From contig NW_003314317.1 of the NCBI RefSeq assembly GCF_000143415.4, forward strand, positions 530,877 through 594,876: DNA of 64,000 bases. The letters run 5' to 3'. Source of the DNA: Selaginella moellendorffii (taxonomy: Eukaryota; Streptophyta; Lycopodiopsida; Selaginellales; Selaginellaceae). Positions within the stretch are counted from its first letter, which is position 1. Each line of letters begins with the position of its first letter. Positions 47,803-60,400 of this stretch are shown one piece after another. Both the position numbers and the translations under genes were made by a program. The notes beneath the pieces were generated by a model. It was not told the DNA's origin. It was given only the letters and a program-made list of their open reading frames with translations, and searched no databases.

Positions 47803-50398
47803 AGTGGTTCTCTCCTTTTATTGGTTTAGTTCTCGCTAAACCTCTTAGAGACCCTTCTCTAAGTCAATCCCACTACTCCTTCTTGAGTAGTCTCAATTTC
47901 CATCTATTGAACGTTTGCACCTTGGAACTTTTACTCTTTTGACTTTTGGAAGTCAATTTCCTAGGTGTCTCCAACACCTTGCATTGCACAGATTGTGCAA
48001 CTCCACTTCCCCATCCTAGGAAGTTCATTACTTGAGGGCACCATCATCCTCTCTTCTATTTTGTGCCACCTTGGGCACTAAGTTCCATTTATCATACTTT
48101 GTGCTAGGGCTGTCCATGGCCCTATCATTTGGCTACTTTACCGCTCCCTCCCTTGGAGCTTCCACTTTCGCCAAATTGGAGCAATTCGGAATCCATCCTT
48201 GGAAACACACTTCCTTTCCCGCAATTTGTTAGCGTCCAACACATTAGTGTTCATCGCATAACTTTGTCACTTGGATTCCTTCCAAGGGATTCCACGGCCC
48301 TATCTTGGCCACTCATCTTTTGCTCCTATCCGTTGATTGTTGCACCAAGCAACATCGAATCTTTACCTCCCTCCTTGAGGTATTCTTTTGATTCCATAGC
48401 AAAGGCTCGGCTTTGCCAAGACTAGGGTGTTCACCCCTAGTAAGTCTCTTTAGCTGTGGGCTCTATCCATGGCCCAACTTTGTGACCCTCCCATGGGTCT
48501 CTTTAGAGACTACTTTCCTTGGACACATTATGCCATCGCAATGACATAGCTCATTTCCCTAAGGTGCTTTTTCCACTTGGTCACCTTGACCAAGCCACAC
48601 CATCATCAATAGTTCAAATCAACACTTTGAACTAGGAACCTTATTCCTTAACCCAAACAAGGACCTTGTCCTTATTTAGCCACAAGATCACCTAGTGATC
48701 TCACCTCGGCACCTTAATAGGTTTGCCAATAGGTACTAGGTCTTCCAGACCTTTAACTTGTTAACTACGACCCCGGGGGCATCCCCCACACTTGGCGGTG
48801 CGCCCAAGCCAGCCCTTCTGGCCAAGGGTCCATAGCAACTGAGACTGGGTGTCCCCATCTCATTCACCACGTCTTTGGTGCCACTTGCACCAAAGTGTTC
48901 AAGTTAGATATGCTAAGCCATACTAAGCAATCTAACCGTGCATCACGACTCCGAGGCATCCCTCGCTTGGCGGTGTGCCCAAACCAGTCTCCCCACTGAG
49001 AGTCCATGACCACCGAAATACGAGTGTCCTCATATTCCAAACCATCACCACGCCCTAGTGAGTTGGGACTCGAACCCAAGCACTAGAGGGTCGGGACTCG
49101 AACCCAACCTCCGTATATGCATCTACGGACGGCATCACCCAGGATGCCTGGCGTGACTCCCCACGTCGGTGCACCAACTTATACTCAAAGCGCGCTATAG
49201 ATCACAGCTTAGGAACATAGTTCCTCCCCACTGCCAAGTCCTCTCACTTGACAAGCCTGTGATCATGCATGGACTCCTCCATGCTTGGCCCCACGGCCCA
49301 CCCTTTTTGAAGTTATCACCTTCAACTAGGGTATTTGTTCCTCTGACTTGCCAATCTCGCTTTGGCAAGTCCTCCGACCACTGTAACATGGTTCCTGCAC
49401 AAGCGTGAAAGCCCTTGATCATCGACTTTCGTTCAAAGCCTTCTCTTTGAACACTCGGGAACTACTTCCCTAACCTTGATAGCCTTGCCTCATGGCAAGC
49501 TTCAAGACCACGCTTCTGCTGCGCCACTCTGATTTCGCGTGTTCCTTGAACCATTTACGCTTGGCCTTTCTAGGTACTAAGCTACCTAGAATCCTCTTTG
49601 GGAACCTTGAAGGAACTCTGTCCTTTAGCTTGCTAAGGCCCCCTCTTTTTGCAAGCTTTCCAATTACCATATAGTCTAACATGGACAATTCCATATTTTA
49701 GACTCTCCATGGCATCACGGTTGCTAGCGGCAACACCCTCAAACCCCCACTTGATTCTCCACTCCCAGCTGGCATAACCAACTTTGGTCATGCCCTTCAA
49801 ATCCTATGGTTCGGTTCTATCCCCTTACTTCTTGCTTTCAGCTTCACACCTTTCCTTCGGTCATTCTCCTCTAGACCAGGAGGATAGCTTTGCACTTTCT
49901 ATCATGCCTTAGCAAGTATTCTTAGGGATGAACCTACCCGATAGCCTAGGGAGTGGTTCCTCAATCTAGGTATGCTCACCCTATAATCCCACACACCGGG
50001 ATTACGTTGTTGCTTACAGGTCTTTGCATGCCCATCGCTAGCCTTGCCAAAATTCCATTTTTGGCTTTTGTCCAATTCGAGTAGACAGTCTTCTCCTGTC
50101 TCCGCCACCTTGGACATTTGGATAGCACCTACTATCCATTATTCGCTAGGGACTTAGTCCCTTGGGCCTTATCTACAGCCCTTGCGACATCAAACACCAC
50201 CTCCTAATGTTCTAGAGTGTTCGGGTGTCCCAATGACGGCTTCCTTGACAATAAGTATTTCCTTTTATGACATTGACTTACTATATCGCAACATAAGCAA
50301 CTTATCCCCCGTAAGGGTATATCCAACTTCCTTATGCCATTAAGAAGGCTTGGGTAACTACCTGCTACCCGTTTAACCAATTATTTTGCACCTCTTGC
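47803..50398 (-). mobile_element. Long LTR-like repeat L, part 2
   Basis: It continues the L sequence after the insertion: 47803-48890 is nearly identical with 62906-64000 of R. No coding sequence is supported. Bases 49063-49115 hold two copies of GGGACTCGAACCCAA. It ends where transposon copy 2 begins. Confidence 0.7.
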
Positions 50399-51058
50399 AA
50401 GCTCTATTTCGTTAAAGTGGGATTTATTTAGTAAAATGGGACTAGGTACAAATTTTCAAGTATTTGAAAATGACGTGAAATTATATGTTTTTTGTCCAGG
50501 GGCTAGACATATCTGGGGCATGGTGACTAGCGCGGTGACTTTGTGTCCAGACTGAGTCCATCTGGTTGTATAATAAATCTCATTGTCAAGGTGAACAAGC
50601 CGAATCTGAAGCTAAAGAAGAGCGATGGCATGCGCGCACACACTATTTGTTTGTTCATTGAGCGTGTGGTGAGCTTTCCAAGATGAACGTCATTCCTATT
50701 AGCCAGACATATAACTTAATGGTGAGAACATTTAGATATTATTCAATGTTATCTTTTTCTAACGAATCTAATTGTGAAGGTGTAGCAAGAGGCATTGCTA
50801 GTCTGGAGAAGTCATTTAACTCATTTGACCCTTAGTGTATTTTCATGAAACTAAATAACATTCATATTATTAAGGAATTTCTCTAGTACCTTTTTTTTAC
50901 GACATAGAGGCTTGCATTTCTTTCAAAGGTGATTTAGTAAAAGGCCTGAGGGCACATGCCATTCTATTTCTCAGACCGGTATTAAGATATACTAGTGCAA
51001 AGGGAAAAAGGTATTTGGTGATCAAGTAAATGGCATGAGGGCACACGCCATTATAAGC

Positions 51059-51316
51059 CTAAGCGCTAGTGGACACCTCCTTTTTGGTACTCTCAGCGGT
51101 ACTATCATCCTTCTCCGGGTCAATTGTTTTGCTTTGGATTGTTGTCTCTGACGTTACTGGGGCGTTCTCGATAGTTGTTAATGTTGCCGTTTGTTCAGAA
51201 AAATGATCACCTGGAGTATAGTACGGGGAGTTTGGAAGACTTATATATTCTACATCTTCACCTATCTCCTTCTCCGTCTCCTTTTCTGCCTCACTTACAG
51301 ATTTTGTGCTTGCCAT
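51059..51316 (-). CDS. 85-aa acidic protein, copy 2
   Basis: Same ATG, stop and length as 35035-35292, with two visible residue differences (Met/Thr in SEQMATL versus SEQTATL, and Thr/Ile in SKTTDP versus SKTIDP). The frame is intact. Confidence 0.5.
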   Translation of the reverse strand: MASTKSVSEAEKETEKEIGEDVEYISLPNSPYYTPGDHFSEQTATLTTIENAPVTSETTIQSKTIDPEKDDSTAESTKKEVSTSA

Positions 51317-51538
51317 GAGAACGCTCTTCACCCTAAAATATGGAGTTCGTTGTGTTATAAAAGGAAACCAACACACACGCTGCAAGGGAATGATGGTACA
51401 TAAAGCACGTAAGCCCACAATATGGGTTTATGTGCCATTAATATGGGCCACACGCCATATTATTAGATTTATGCACGTGTGATTGGTAAATGCATATGTC
51501 ACATCATCTTTGTTTTACCTCACACACTATATTAAGCC

Positions 51539-51959
51539 TAATGAACCATATCACATGTGCGCACATGCTATATATATGGAGAAGTATTATGCAAGGATAG
51601 AAATTCAATGCATGATTGTGGAGAGCAATGGCATGAAGCCACATGCTAAACAACATTTTAGAGAAAGAATTAAAATAAAAACATGCAAACAGTACTAAGT
51701 GGACCAAGACTTAGAAGTGCACAATTGAATGAGGTATTTCTAATAAATACTTCACTCACCTCATATAGGAATGGCTACCACTCTCAAATGGCGTATCGCC
51801 TCATGCCATCACCTCGCAATTTGTTATAACAATCCGATGAATTCATATTCGGCTTGTTCACCTTGAACTTTAAGTAAGATTTGCTAGAACAACTAAGAAT
51901 TTATACTTGTTATTTGTATCATCTCACCTAGGAATGGCGTAAGGCCACATGCCATCACA
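51539..51959. repeat. Segment present only in copy 2, with three palindromes
   Basis: It is absent from copy 1, where 35511 joins directly to the equivalent of 51960. Palindromes lie at 51628-51650, 51788-51809 and 51934-51955. No convincing gene. Confidence 0.65.
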
Positions 51960-54852
51960 CCTCCTCTGATTCAGATTCGGATTGTTCACCTTGAAATAAA
52001 ATACATTAGAAACTTAATAAAGGAATATTAATGAATCTCACCTTGAACCCGGGTTATGAATGCTTTTGCTGCATCTCTTGCATGGTCTGGCAAGGTGATG
52101 GTGGCACTCTGCTTCCGCATCCAACCATGCACAACATTATCCACCGATATGCTCATGCTGGGATCCCTTGGATTCAGCACCCATTTCTTTTCTAGGCAAT
52201 CCTTCGTATATCCGGAACTTGGCTTGAACCACTCCACAGTTACATTGAAGGAGTTAGTTTCCGTGTCCTCCTCTGCATCAGTGATGCAGCGCCCCACCCA
52301 TATCATTTGTTTTTTATTACTGGGTCTGACAAGCACGACCATTCCTTTGTAGACCTGTACTGGATTGAATGCTGAATCCGGCTTCTTGTTCCTCGGCCCA
52401 CAATAGTGATCCTCAACATCGTTATCTGTCACTACATTTCCAGAGGACATTGTTCCGCTACTATCTGGTGCTCTGGGTTCTGGCCAAAAGGACTCTTCCA
52501 ATTCTTCATATACAACCGGCCCATTTTGGATAGCAGATATAATCTTCTCTCAGTATTCGATCAAAGGCTTGCACCTCTGAAATAGGATTCTCCACCAAAC
52601 ACCAACCCCCTCTTCCAGAAGGCAATATGCTGTCTAATCCCGGCCACTATACTTTCCTGGTCTTTGAGTCCATCCGGGTGCATCGGCCGTGGGGAACCCT
52701 GAGGAATCATAGGTTCCCCAGTTATGGGATCTCTCTTGAAGAGTTCAATGCCGTCCATTGGCAGCCACACTGTGTCCCATTCTCTCATCTTGTACCTCAT
52801 CACTGGAGCACCGTCACGCATGCTGAAATGAAACTGAAGAGGCTTGGAGTGGCCAATCAGCGTTTCGGATCTGTCCCTGATGTAGCCTCTTACAAACCCC
52901 TTAAAGTCTGGAACCTCTGTCACAAGTGTAGCTTCAACAGTGCCTTTGATGCAATTTTGGAATTCATCGTAGAGTTGTGGGAGGGTGAGGACATTGGATC
53001 GCCGGAGGGACTCTGCCAAGTGACTGAACATGGCATCGACATCTTCATGAGTGTGCCCAACCATGAGAAAGCCAAGTGTAACCGTTTCAAATATGCCTTT
53101 GGCAACAAGCATCGCCAAGTACGCGAAGACGTACATGTTTTTGTTCTCACTGCCAGCATTGTCTGTTTGGAGCAGAAGATGGAGTGGAAGGCCACATCGG
53201 CCGCAAGAACTTCCTTGAGATTCTGCTTCGTTTGGATGAGGCTGTGCATTCACCGGGTGACCAGCCTCGTCGGAATGGCATGAGGCCTCACGTGATAACC
53301 CTACAATCTGACGGCCAACATATTCACTGGGATGGCATGGGGCCCCACGCGATACTGCAAGCCTTTGCTCCTCCTCCAGCTGAACCCTGTATGGGGTTCG
53401 ATCGACAAGGGTCTTATGCAAGGGTTGGCCGTTCAGCTCAGTTTGCGCACTTTGCAGAGACCTTAAGTGTTTTGCTAGGGACGCAATCATCATGTTTGCA
53501 CCCCCGCCACCCCATAGAGGTACAAAGAAGTTCCTATAGTTCTGGGCACCATGCCCATGAGCGATTATGCCAAATAGAGACACAGGCAGCTGCATGGATG
53601 AAGAGATTGCCTTGGGGGCAGGATTGAGTCGAGGTAAGCACGTCTTTTTCTGGTTCATTTTGTCGTGGATGATGCAAAGGTAAGAGTCAGGTCTCTCCAT
53701 GGAGAGAATCCTGTTATGATAATATGCAGTCCTGCAGCTTCTCTGCTCGATGTTGTGGTCGAGCCGCCTTCTAACCAACGTCTCTCGCTCTTGAGCGATG
53801 CAAGAATTCTTCGACAAAGCCATTTTGATAGCAGTGCACTCGTCACACTTTGAAAAGCTGGAGTACTTTCCTATACTCACATCCCTGAACCTGTTGCTCC
53901 ACAATCTACTAAATCTAGATTGGCTCAGCTTCCTGTAGCCATTACTCTGGACTTCCCGATTCACATCTTCCAATATGGCCCCCTTGGTATACATGGAAGG
54001 GAGAACTCGTTGGGTGTCTCGAGTTCCATCTTCCAAGAGGCGGGTTTTATGTGGTTGCTGCTCGCTACATGTCTCGACAAACCTCTTGAAGATTGCCTCT
54101 CCATATACAACATGACCCCTGGTTTTGTGAGTACCGTCGTTCCCATGGACTGCCTGTTGAACCCTTTGTTCCTCGAACTCAGTTTTGATTCTGTAGAATG
54201 TGCTTCAAGGGACTCCATAAATGATTCTCCATGCCTTCATGCAGACCAAACCCCTCTAGAAGACCATGCCCCCCACCTGATGTTCTGAAGCATCAACAGA
54301 TGACCGTAATGCCTCATACACAAAATTGCGAGTTGCCTTCCAGGACAATGTCTTGTATCTTGCTCTCTCCTCTTCAATAGCATCCCAATCAGCATGTTGA
54401 CAGCACCTCCTCTTGCAACAAACAACTGTCGAGACCATTCGAACCTCCATCGCCATTTTTTGCCTTTTCGGTTCGTTGCTCAGATCCCTTTGGCTGCGCT
54501 TTAGGAAGGTGTACTTTCTTTTCCCATGAAGAGATGTTCTGTCATCAGTTGTAGTGGTGTTTGATTATGAATCCTTCACATTCTCAAACACTAAGTGCCT
54601 CAATTTCCACCACACAATGCTTCCAATAGTCAGACTGTTTTCTTCTGTGTCAACAACTTCTAAAATCGCAACTCCAATATCATCCCAGCCCAATTCTTGA
54701 TTAGCAACCGCATCTCTTGGATCGACAACTGTGGCTAAGCCCTCAGCTACCACCTCCCCCTCGGGGTTGTTTAGAAACACCTTTGCCTGAATCCATGTAG
54801 CACGGTTTTTAAGATCCACGGAGGGAACATGCGTCGCACTTGCGGAGGCCAT
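51955..54852 (-). pseudogene. Transposase, copy 2, inactivated
   Basis: It aligns with 35508-38648. It has a nonsense change at about 54209 (CGA to TGA), another near 52550 (TGG to TGA) and a 1-base deletion near 52578. Codons 2 to about 83 are deleted, so the ATG is joined directly to SASATHVPSVDL. The three acidic motifs are still readable (HDKMNQKK, LLLQTDNAGSENKN, GHTHEDVDAMF). Confidence 0.85.
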
Positions 54853-54968
54853 TTTGAAAGTGCAGAAAAGAAGTTAAGACCATACAAAAAATGATTGGAG
54901 AATGGCCTAAATCATAACATACCAAACAACCTCAATAGCATGAGGCCACATGCCATTATTCAAACATG

Positions 54969-56500
54969 TGTAAGCCACAAATTTTTCCTTTCCAATTTGC
55001 CAGCTTACCTCGTCTATCCGTCCAACACCGCCTTGGCCTTTACTAAGTTCCCTTGCCAAGGTTCTCGCCTAGGGTACCAGCTCCTACTTGGTCTCAGCTA
55101 CTCACTGCACAAGCAACGGAGTGTTAGCCATCCATCCACGGATTCCCAAATCACTCCCAATCCCCCTCCCTGGGTTAGACTGGACTTAAGGTTCGGCTAC
55201 ACTCCCCGCAAGCACAAGCAGCCAAGCACACCAAGCTTCCAGGTTCCTAACATCCCTTGGTACCACAAGACTTGATCATAGGACCCTCTAAATCCCAAGT
55301 CTTGAGTGCAACACTTGCTTCGGGACGCCGGGGCGAAACACCGTGGCCTAGCGGCCCGGTATGGGTACCTCTACCCCCCCACTTCCATCCCGAAGGAAGG
55401 CCCAAGCCCCTAGGAAGGGCGAGGACCAATGAGCCACATGGTACTCAAGTGGGGCACCACTCCACATGAGCCGAGAGCACCGCAATCGGTTTCCCTTTCG
55501 GGAGTGGGAGCTGCTCTTGAGCACTTCCTTGGATGGCCCCTCCGGCACCAGCCAAGTCCATGCTCACTCCCACCCAAGGCCCCTCGGCCCCAATCTCAAC
55601 CTCAAGTCGGTTTGGAAGCCCAATTGGAGAGTCCCCTTCAAAACTGGTTCCTGGACCTCACTATCCCTACAAAACTTTGGGAACCCCCGGGAGCCCCCCC
55701 CCCCCCCCCCCCCCCCCCTGGGAGACGCACGCTTTGGGCTTTCACCCCTTGACCCGTATTAGTATTTGGACTTAGTCTCTGGCTCGATCTCGGACCCGAT
55801 TTCGGATCCAACTTCGGATTTGGTTTCGGACTCGATCTCGGACTCGATCTCGGACCCGATCTCGGACCCGACCTCGAACTCGATCTCGGACTCGGTCTCG
55901 GACCCGATTTCGGATCTCGGACTCCGTCTCGAACTCGGTCTTGAACTCGGACTCGAACTCGGTCCCCGAGTCGGTCTCGGACTTGATTCCGGACTCTATC
56001 TCGAACTCGGTCCTAGAGTCGGTCTTGGACTCGATCTTCGACTTGGTTCCATCCGATGAACTCTTTGTCATTTTGGTCATGCTTTCGGGGTTCCTTTAGC
56101 CTACGACACCTCGGTGAGTTGGTTCCTTACAACTCCACCACCCATAGAAGAAGTTCGATGCCCACATCGAACGTCTCATTTTATCCTACGACTTGTTGAC
56201 CATGTCTCCGGGGGCATCCCCCCACTTAGCGGTGTGCCTAAGTTAGCCTCCCTGGCCAAGAGCCCATGACAACGGAATATAGGTGTCCCTATACTCCTCA
56301 CCTCACCACGCCCTAGTATAGGGTCGGGACTTGAACCCAACCTTGCTTTACTAGGGGGTTGGGACTCGAACCCAACCTCCGTAGAATACGTCTATGGATT
56401 CGACATCCCCGCAGGGAGTCGGGCGTAGCTCCCTACGCCTGGTCGACCTAGCTAACCCATGCTAATTAGCTTACCTTCGGCGCGCCTTCGGGTCCCAACA
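54969..56500 (-). repeat. LTR M, 3' LTR of Gypsy element 2
   Basis: On the minus strand it runs TGTTGGGACCC ... GGCTTACA. It lies directly downstream of the Gypsy 2 coding end. It shares the poly-C tract, the minisatellite and flanking motifs with L and R but is diverged and shorter (1.53 kb). Bases 56310-56380 hold the GGGACTCGAACCCAAC motif twice. Confidence 0.65.
55688..56045. repeat. Poly-C tract and CTCGGACTCGAT minisatellite in M
   Basis: A run of about 30 C's at 55690-55720, then 12-base units such as CTCGGACCCGAT and CTCGGACTCGAT. It is related to the L and R minisatellites. Confidence 0.85.
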
Positions 56501-56915
56501 TATGCCATTGCTCAACTTCTCAAATTGATACTTTTAATTGAACTTTGCATAAGTACATAGAGTTCTGCCATGCAAAAATTCCTCCACTAGATCTCGCGCG
56601 TTCGCTAGGTTCTCCTCCGGTTCCCATGTTGCTTCGCAGTGTGGAAATCCTTTCCACTTCACATGGAACTCTCTCACCTCGCGTCCTTGTCGCTTGCTCT
56701 TGCGCGCATTGAGGATGGCCTCGACTTCGTATTCCTCCTCCCCTTGGATAATCTCAGGTAAAGGTCTTACTTGGTCCTTGTGAAGCGGATCCTCAAAATA
56801 CGGCTTGAGTAAGTTCACGTGGAACACGGGATGCATCTTCCCCATCTCTCGAGGAAGTCGGAGATGGTAAGCCACTTTACCGATTCGAGCCTCAATCTCG
56901 TAAGGCCCCGCGAAC

Positions 56916-56967
56916 CTGCTTAAGGAACTCAAGATCAATTCATTTATAGGAATACATGCATTTTTAC
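56916..56967 (-). other. 52-base intron before the Gypsy 2 chromodomain region
   Basis: On the minus strand SRKLTQ|RFAGPYEI is split by GTAAAAATGC ... TTCCTTAAGCAG. Removing it restores the family motif (K-L-x-x-RF-x-GPYEI) in frame. Confidence 0.75.
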
Positions 56968-57385
56968 CTTTGGGTCAACTTCCGGCTGATCCCGCTTGGT
57001 AGCCTGAGGTTCTTGGTGTTCAGCCACACCTTCTCCCTAGCTTGGAACTCCACATCCCGACGCTTTTGGTTCGCGTATTTAGTTTGCCTTTGTTGAGCCC
57101 GTTCCAAGGAATCCCTCACTAGATTCCAAATGTTGAGTCTTTCTGCCGTGAATGCCTCCACTGCGGGTAACTCTTCATGATACTCGGCCACGCCGAGTTC
57201 CACAGGACCTTCAATAGCTCGCCCATTGATGACTTCCCATGGACTCACCCCGATGCTCGAATGTGGTGAGTTGTTATAACACATTTCCGCAAGTCCCAAA
57301 TGACTTACCCAGTCGGTCTGGTCTCCCGAGACATAGCATCGCAAATAATCCTCCAGCTGCCTATTCACCCTTTCCGTTTGTCCGT

Positions 57386-57432
57386 CTGTCAAGAAGTGTT
57401 AGTGCCATCAATCTTGACTTAATACCCATTAC
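57386..57432 (-). other. 47-base intron in the Gypsy 2 integrase
   Basis: On the minus strand HPQT|DGQTERVN is split by GTAATGGG ... CTAACACTTCTTGACAG. Removing it restores the conserved peptide exactly. A CTAAC branch-site-like motif lies 16 bases from the acceptor. The length fits host introns. Confidence 0.75.
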
Positions 57433-60400
57433 CTGTCTGTGGGTGATAGGCTGTGCTGAATTTCAACTTGGTGCGATACTATTCTAGGAGTGTCCTCCAG
57501 AACCTGCTGGTGAAGATCTTATCTCGATCTGAGATAATCTCTTCCGGCCTTCCCCGCACTCGAACCACTTGTTCGAAGAATAGCTTCGCCACACCTTCCG
57601 CGTCCACTTCTGTTGTGGTGGGTATGAAATGTGCCATCTTTGAAAATCGGTCCACCACCACGAATATCGCATCGAACCCCTCGCTTGGGGGTAGTCCCGT
57701 GATGAAGTCTATCGTGAGACATTTCCACGGACGATCTGGAATGGGGATGCTTTGCAACAAGCCCCCACTAGCCTTTGTCACGGCTTTGACTTCCTGACAT
57801 ATGGGACATGTCTTTACATAGTCTTGGACGTCCTTAGCCATATCTGGCCAGTGATACTTCCTTTTGAGTAAGCCCATCATCTTGGGCACTCCGCTGTGTC
57901 CCGCGAGAGGTCCGTCATGACACTCTTCCAAGGCTACCTTCCTTAGTTCCCCTTCTGGAACATACACCCTCGTTTGCTTGTAATATATGAATCCGTTGCG
58001 TTCCGCATAGCCCGTTTTCTCTTCCGTTGGCAGCTCACCTCTCTGGTAAGCTTCCCGCGCCTTTAGATTCCTCAGCAACACTTCTTGTGCTAGACCATCG
58101 TTCTCGTATGCAGTCTGCACATCGTCCCAAAAGGTTGCTGTTGCGCTCGATATCGCCAACTTCAAGCTCGCTTTTCGACTTAGCGCATTTGCCACGATGT
58201 TGCTCTTCCCAGGCTTGTACAGGATCTCGCAATCAAACTCGGCCAAAGCATTGGCCCACCGACCTTGTTTTCCCCTTAGGTCGGGCTGTGACAAGAAGTG
58301 CTTTGTTGCCACATTGTCCGTGTAAACTTTGAAGTGTCTCCCAAGGTAGTGTCGCCACTCCTTGAGCGCCTTGACCACCGCAAACAATTCCTTCTCATGG
58401 GCAGGCCACTTCCGTTGAGCCTTGTCCAACTTCTTCGAGAAGAATGCTACTGGATGGTTGTCCTGCTTCAAAACCGCGCCCAACGCAAAGTCCGAAGCAT
58501 CCGTTTCTACCTCAAAGTCCTTACCGAAGTCCAGTAATGCCAACACGGGAGCCTTCCTCAATTTCCCTTTGAGGTGGACGAATGCCGCCTCGCATTCCAC
58601 TGTCCATACCATCTTCCCTTTTCCTGTTTGGTCCGTTAAGGGCAGGGCTACTCTCGAATAGTGTCTGATAAACTTTCGATAGTAGTTGCATAGCCCCAAG
58701 AATGCCCTCAACTCATGTACATTCGATGGTCGCTCCCATTCCTGGATCGCTTGGACCTTCTCCGGGTCCACCTTGAGCCCGTCCTGGCCCACCACATGCC
58801 CGAGAAACTTTACCTCTTGTTGAGCAAAGTCACATTTGCTCTCTTTAGCATACAGTTTGTGTTCCCTTAGTTTCTCAAACACCTTCGCCAAGTGTTCGGC
58901 ATGCTCCTCTAGCGTCTCGCTATAGATCAGGATGTCGTCAATATAGACGACCACGAAGTGATCCAGATAGGGTACAAAGATGTGGTTCATCAACGCCGAA
59001 AATGTTGCCGGCGCATTGCACAGCCCAAAGGGCATCACCAGAAACTCAAAGCTCCCATACCTCGTTCGACAGGTTGTTTTCTCGACATCTTCCTCAGCTA
59101 CCCTGATCTGGTAGTATCCTGACCTTAGGTCAATCCTCGAGAAGTATTTTGCCTTTCCCAACCTATCGAACAGGTCCTCAATCCTTGGCAAAGGGTACTT
59201 GTTCTTCTTTGTATACTTGTTGAGCAACCGGTAATCGATGCACATGCGTATAGATCCATCTTTCTTTTTCACAAATAACACCGGCGCCCCATACGGCGAC
59301 TTTCTCAACCTCACATACCCTTTGTCCACCAACTCCTCTAGTTGGCACTTGAGCTCCTTGAGTTCTTTCTCGTTCAAACGATAGGGGGGACGAACCACCG
59401 CCTCAGCACCCTCGACCAGCTCAATCTTATGTTCTATCGGTCGTGCGGGGGGCAACCCCACCGGTAGCTCCTCCGGCATGGTATCCTGGAATTGGTCCAA
59501 CACCCGCTGGATCACTAAAGGTACTTCTTTCGTTCCTGTCTTTTTGTCACTCTTCACCGAGAGTAAGCACAAAAAGGCTGCTTTAGTTCCTTTAGTGAGT
59601 TGTCCTCTCGTGGACACCAGGTTTAAGCAGGATTCTTTGGCCTTGCTTTGCCCTACCTTTAGATCCTGGGCTTCCACCCTAGATCTTCTTCCTTGGGCAT
59701 TCGCCAGTACCACAAGGTTCCTACCTTGTCCATGTAGGGCTACCACGAACCGATTGAACCAATCCATTCCGAAGATCACGTCGAATCCCGCCATGTCCAA
59801 CACAGTGAAATCCATATCTACTTTCCAAGTCCCTACTTCGACTCTCGCTTGTCGAAGTACCTCATCGGTGCTTTGGCTACCTTGAACAAACTCTATAGTC
59901 CTTGGTTCGCCTAGCCGCTGCACCGTTAGTCCGGCTTGCCGGACTATGTCTGCAGCCACAAAATTATCCAAAGCACCCGTGTCAATAAGGATCTTAACAA
60001 AGCTACCTCCGAGCTTCCCTCGGAGGGCTAGTAGATGTCGCGAACGACTCTCTACCAAAGTTGCTCGTGTAATGAGTAACTTTGAGTTAGGGACTGGATT
60101 ACATACCTCAGTTTGGACTTCACTTGACTTGATGGCCATATTGGCTCTGGCCTTCTTCGGGTAGGGACATTCCCTCGAAAAGTGTCCCGCTTCACCGCAG
60201 TTGTAGTATACGTTGTTTCCCACACTGCTATATGACTTGACCTTTTTATCCGTGGGTTTGTCTCTTTTCGCTTGACTCCCCCACGTACTCGCTCGCTGGC
60301 CACCGGATTTGCCTTTCCGAAACCCCGAGGACTCATTTTTAGAGAAACTCTTCTTGAATTTCCCCCTGCTATACGTTCCTCTTGGTTTGGCCCCTTTGCT

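Larger units (their letters stand above)
50399..54968. mobile_element. TIR transposon, copy 2 (left part)
   Basis: It starts with the same TIR (AAGCTCTATTTCG) and is collinear with 34375-38764 at very high identity. Differences: an extra segment of about 420 bases (about 51539-51959) that copy 1 lacks, and a deletion of about 245 bases at the start of the transposase. It stops abruptly at 54968, where a Gypsy LTR begins, so the right half should lie beyond that element. Confidence 0.85.

Noticed and set aside
49063-49115. A tRNA gene
   Set aside because: Only the T-arm-like part is present; no acceptor stem, D-arm or anticodon arm can be drawn around it.
56916-57432. Simple frameshift and deletion damage in Gypsy 2
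   Set aside because: Both interruptions have exact GT-AG ends, intron-like lengths and restore conserved peptides when removed; only the TAG at 57479 is true damage.
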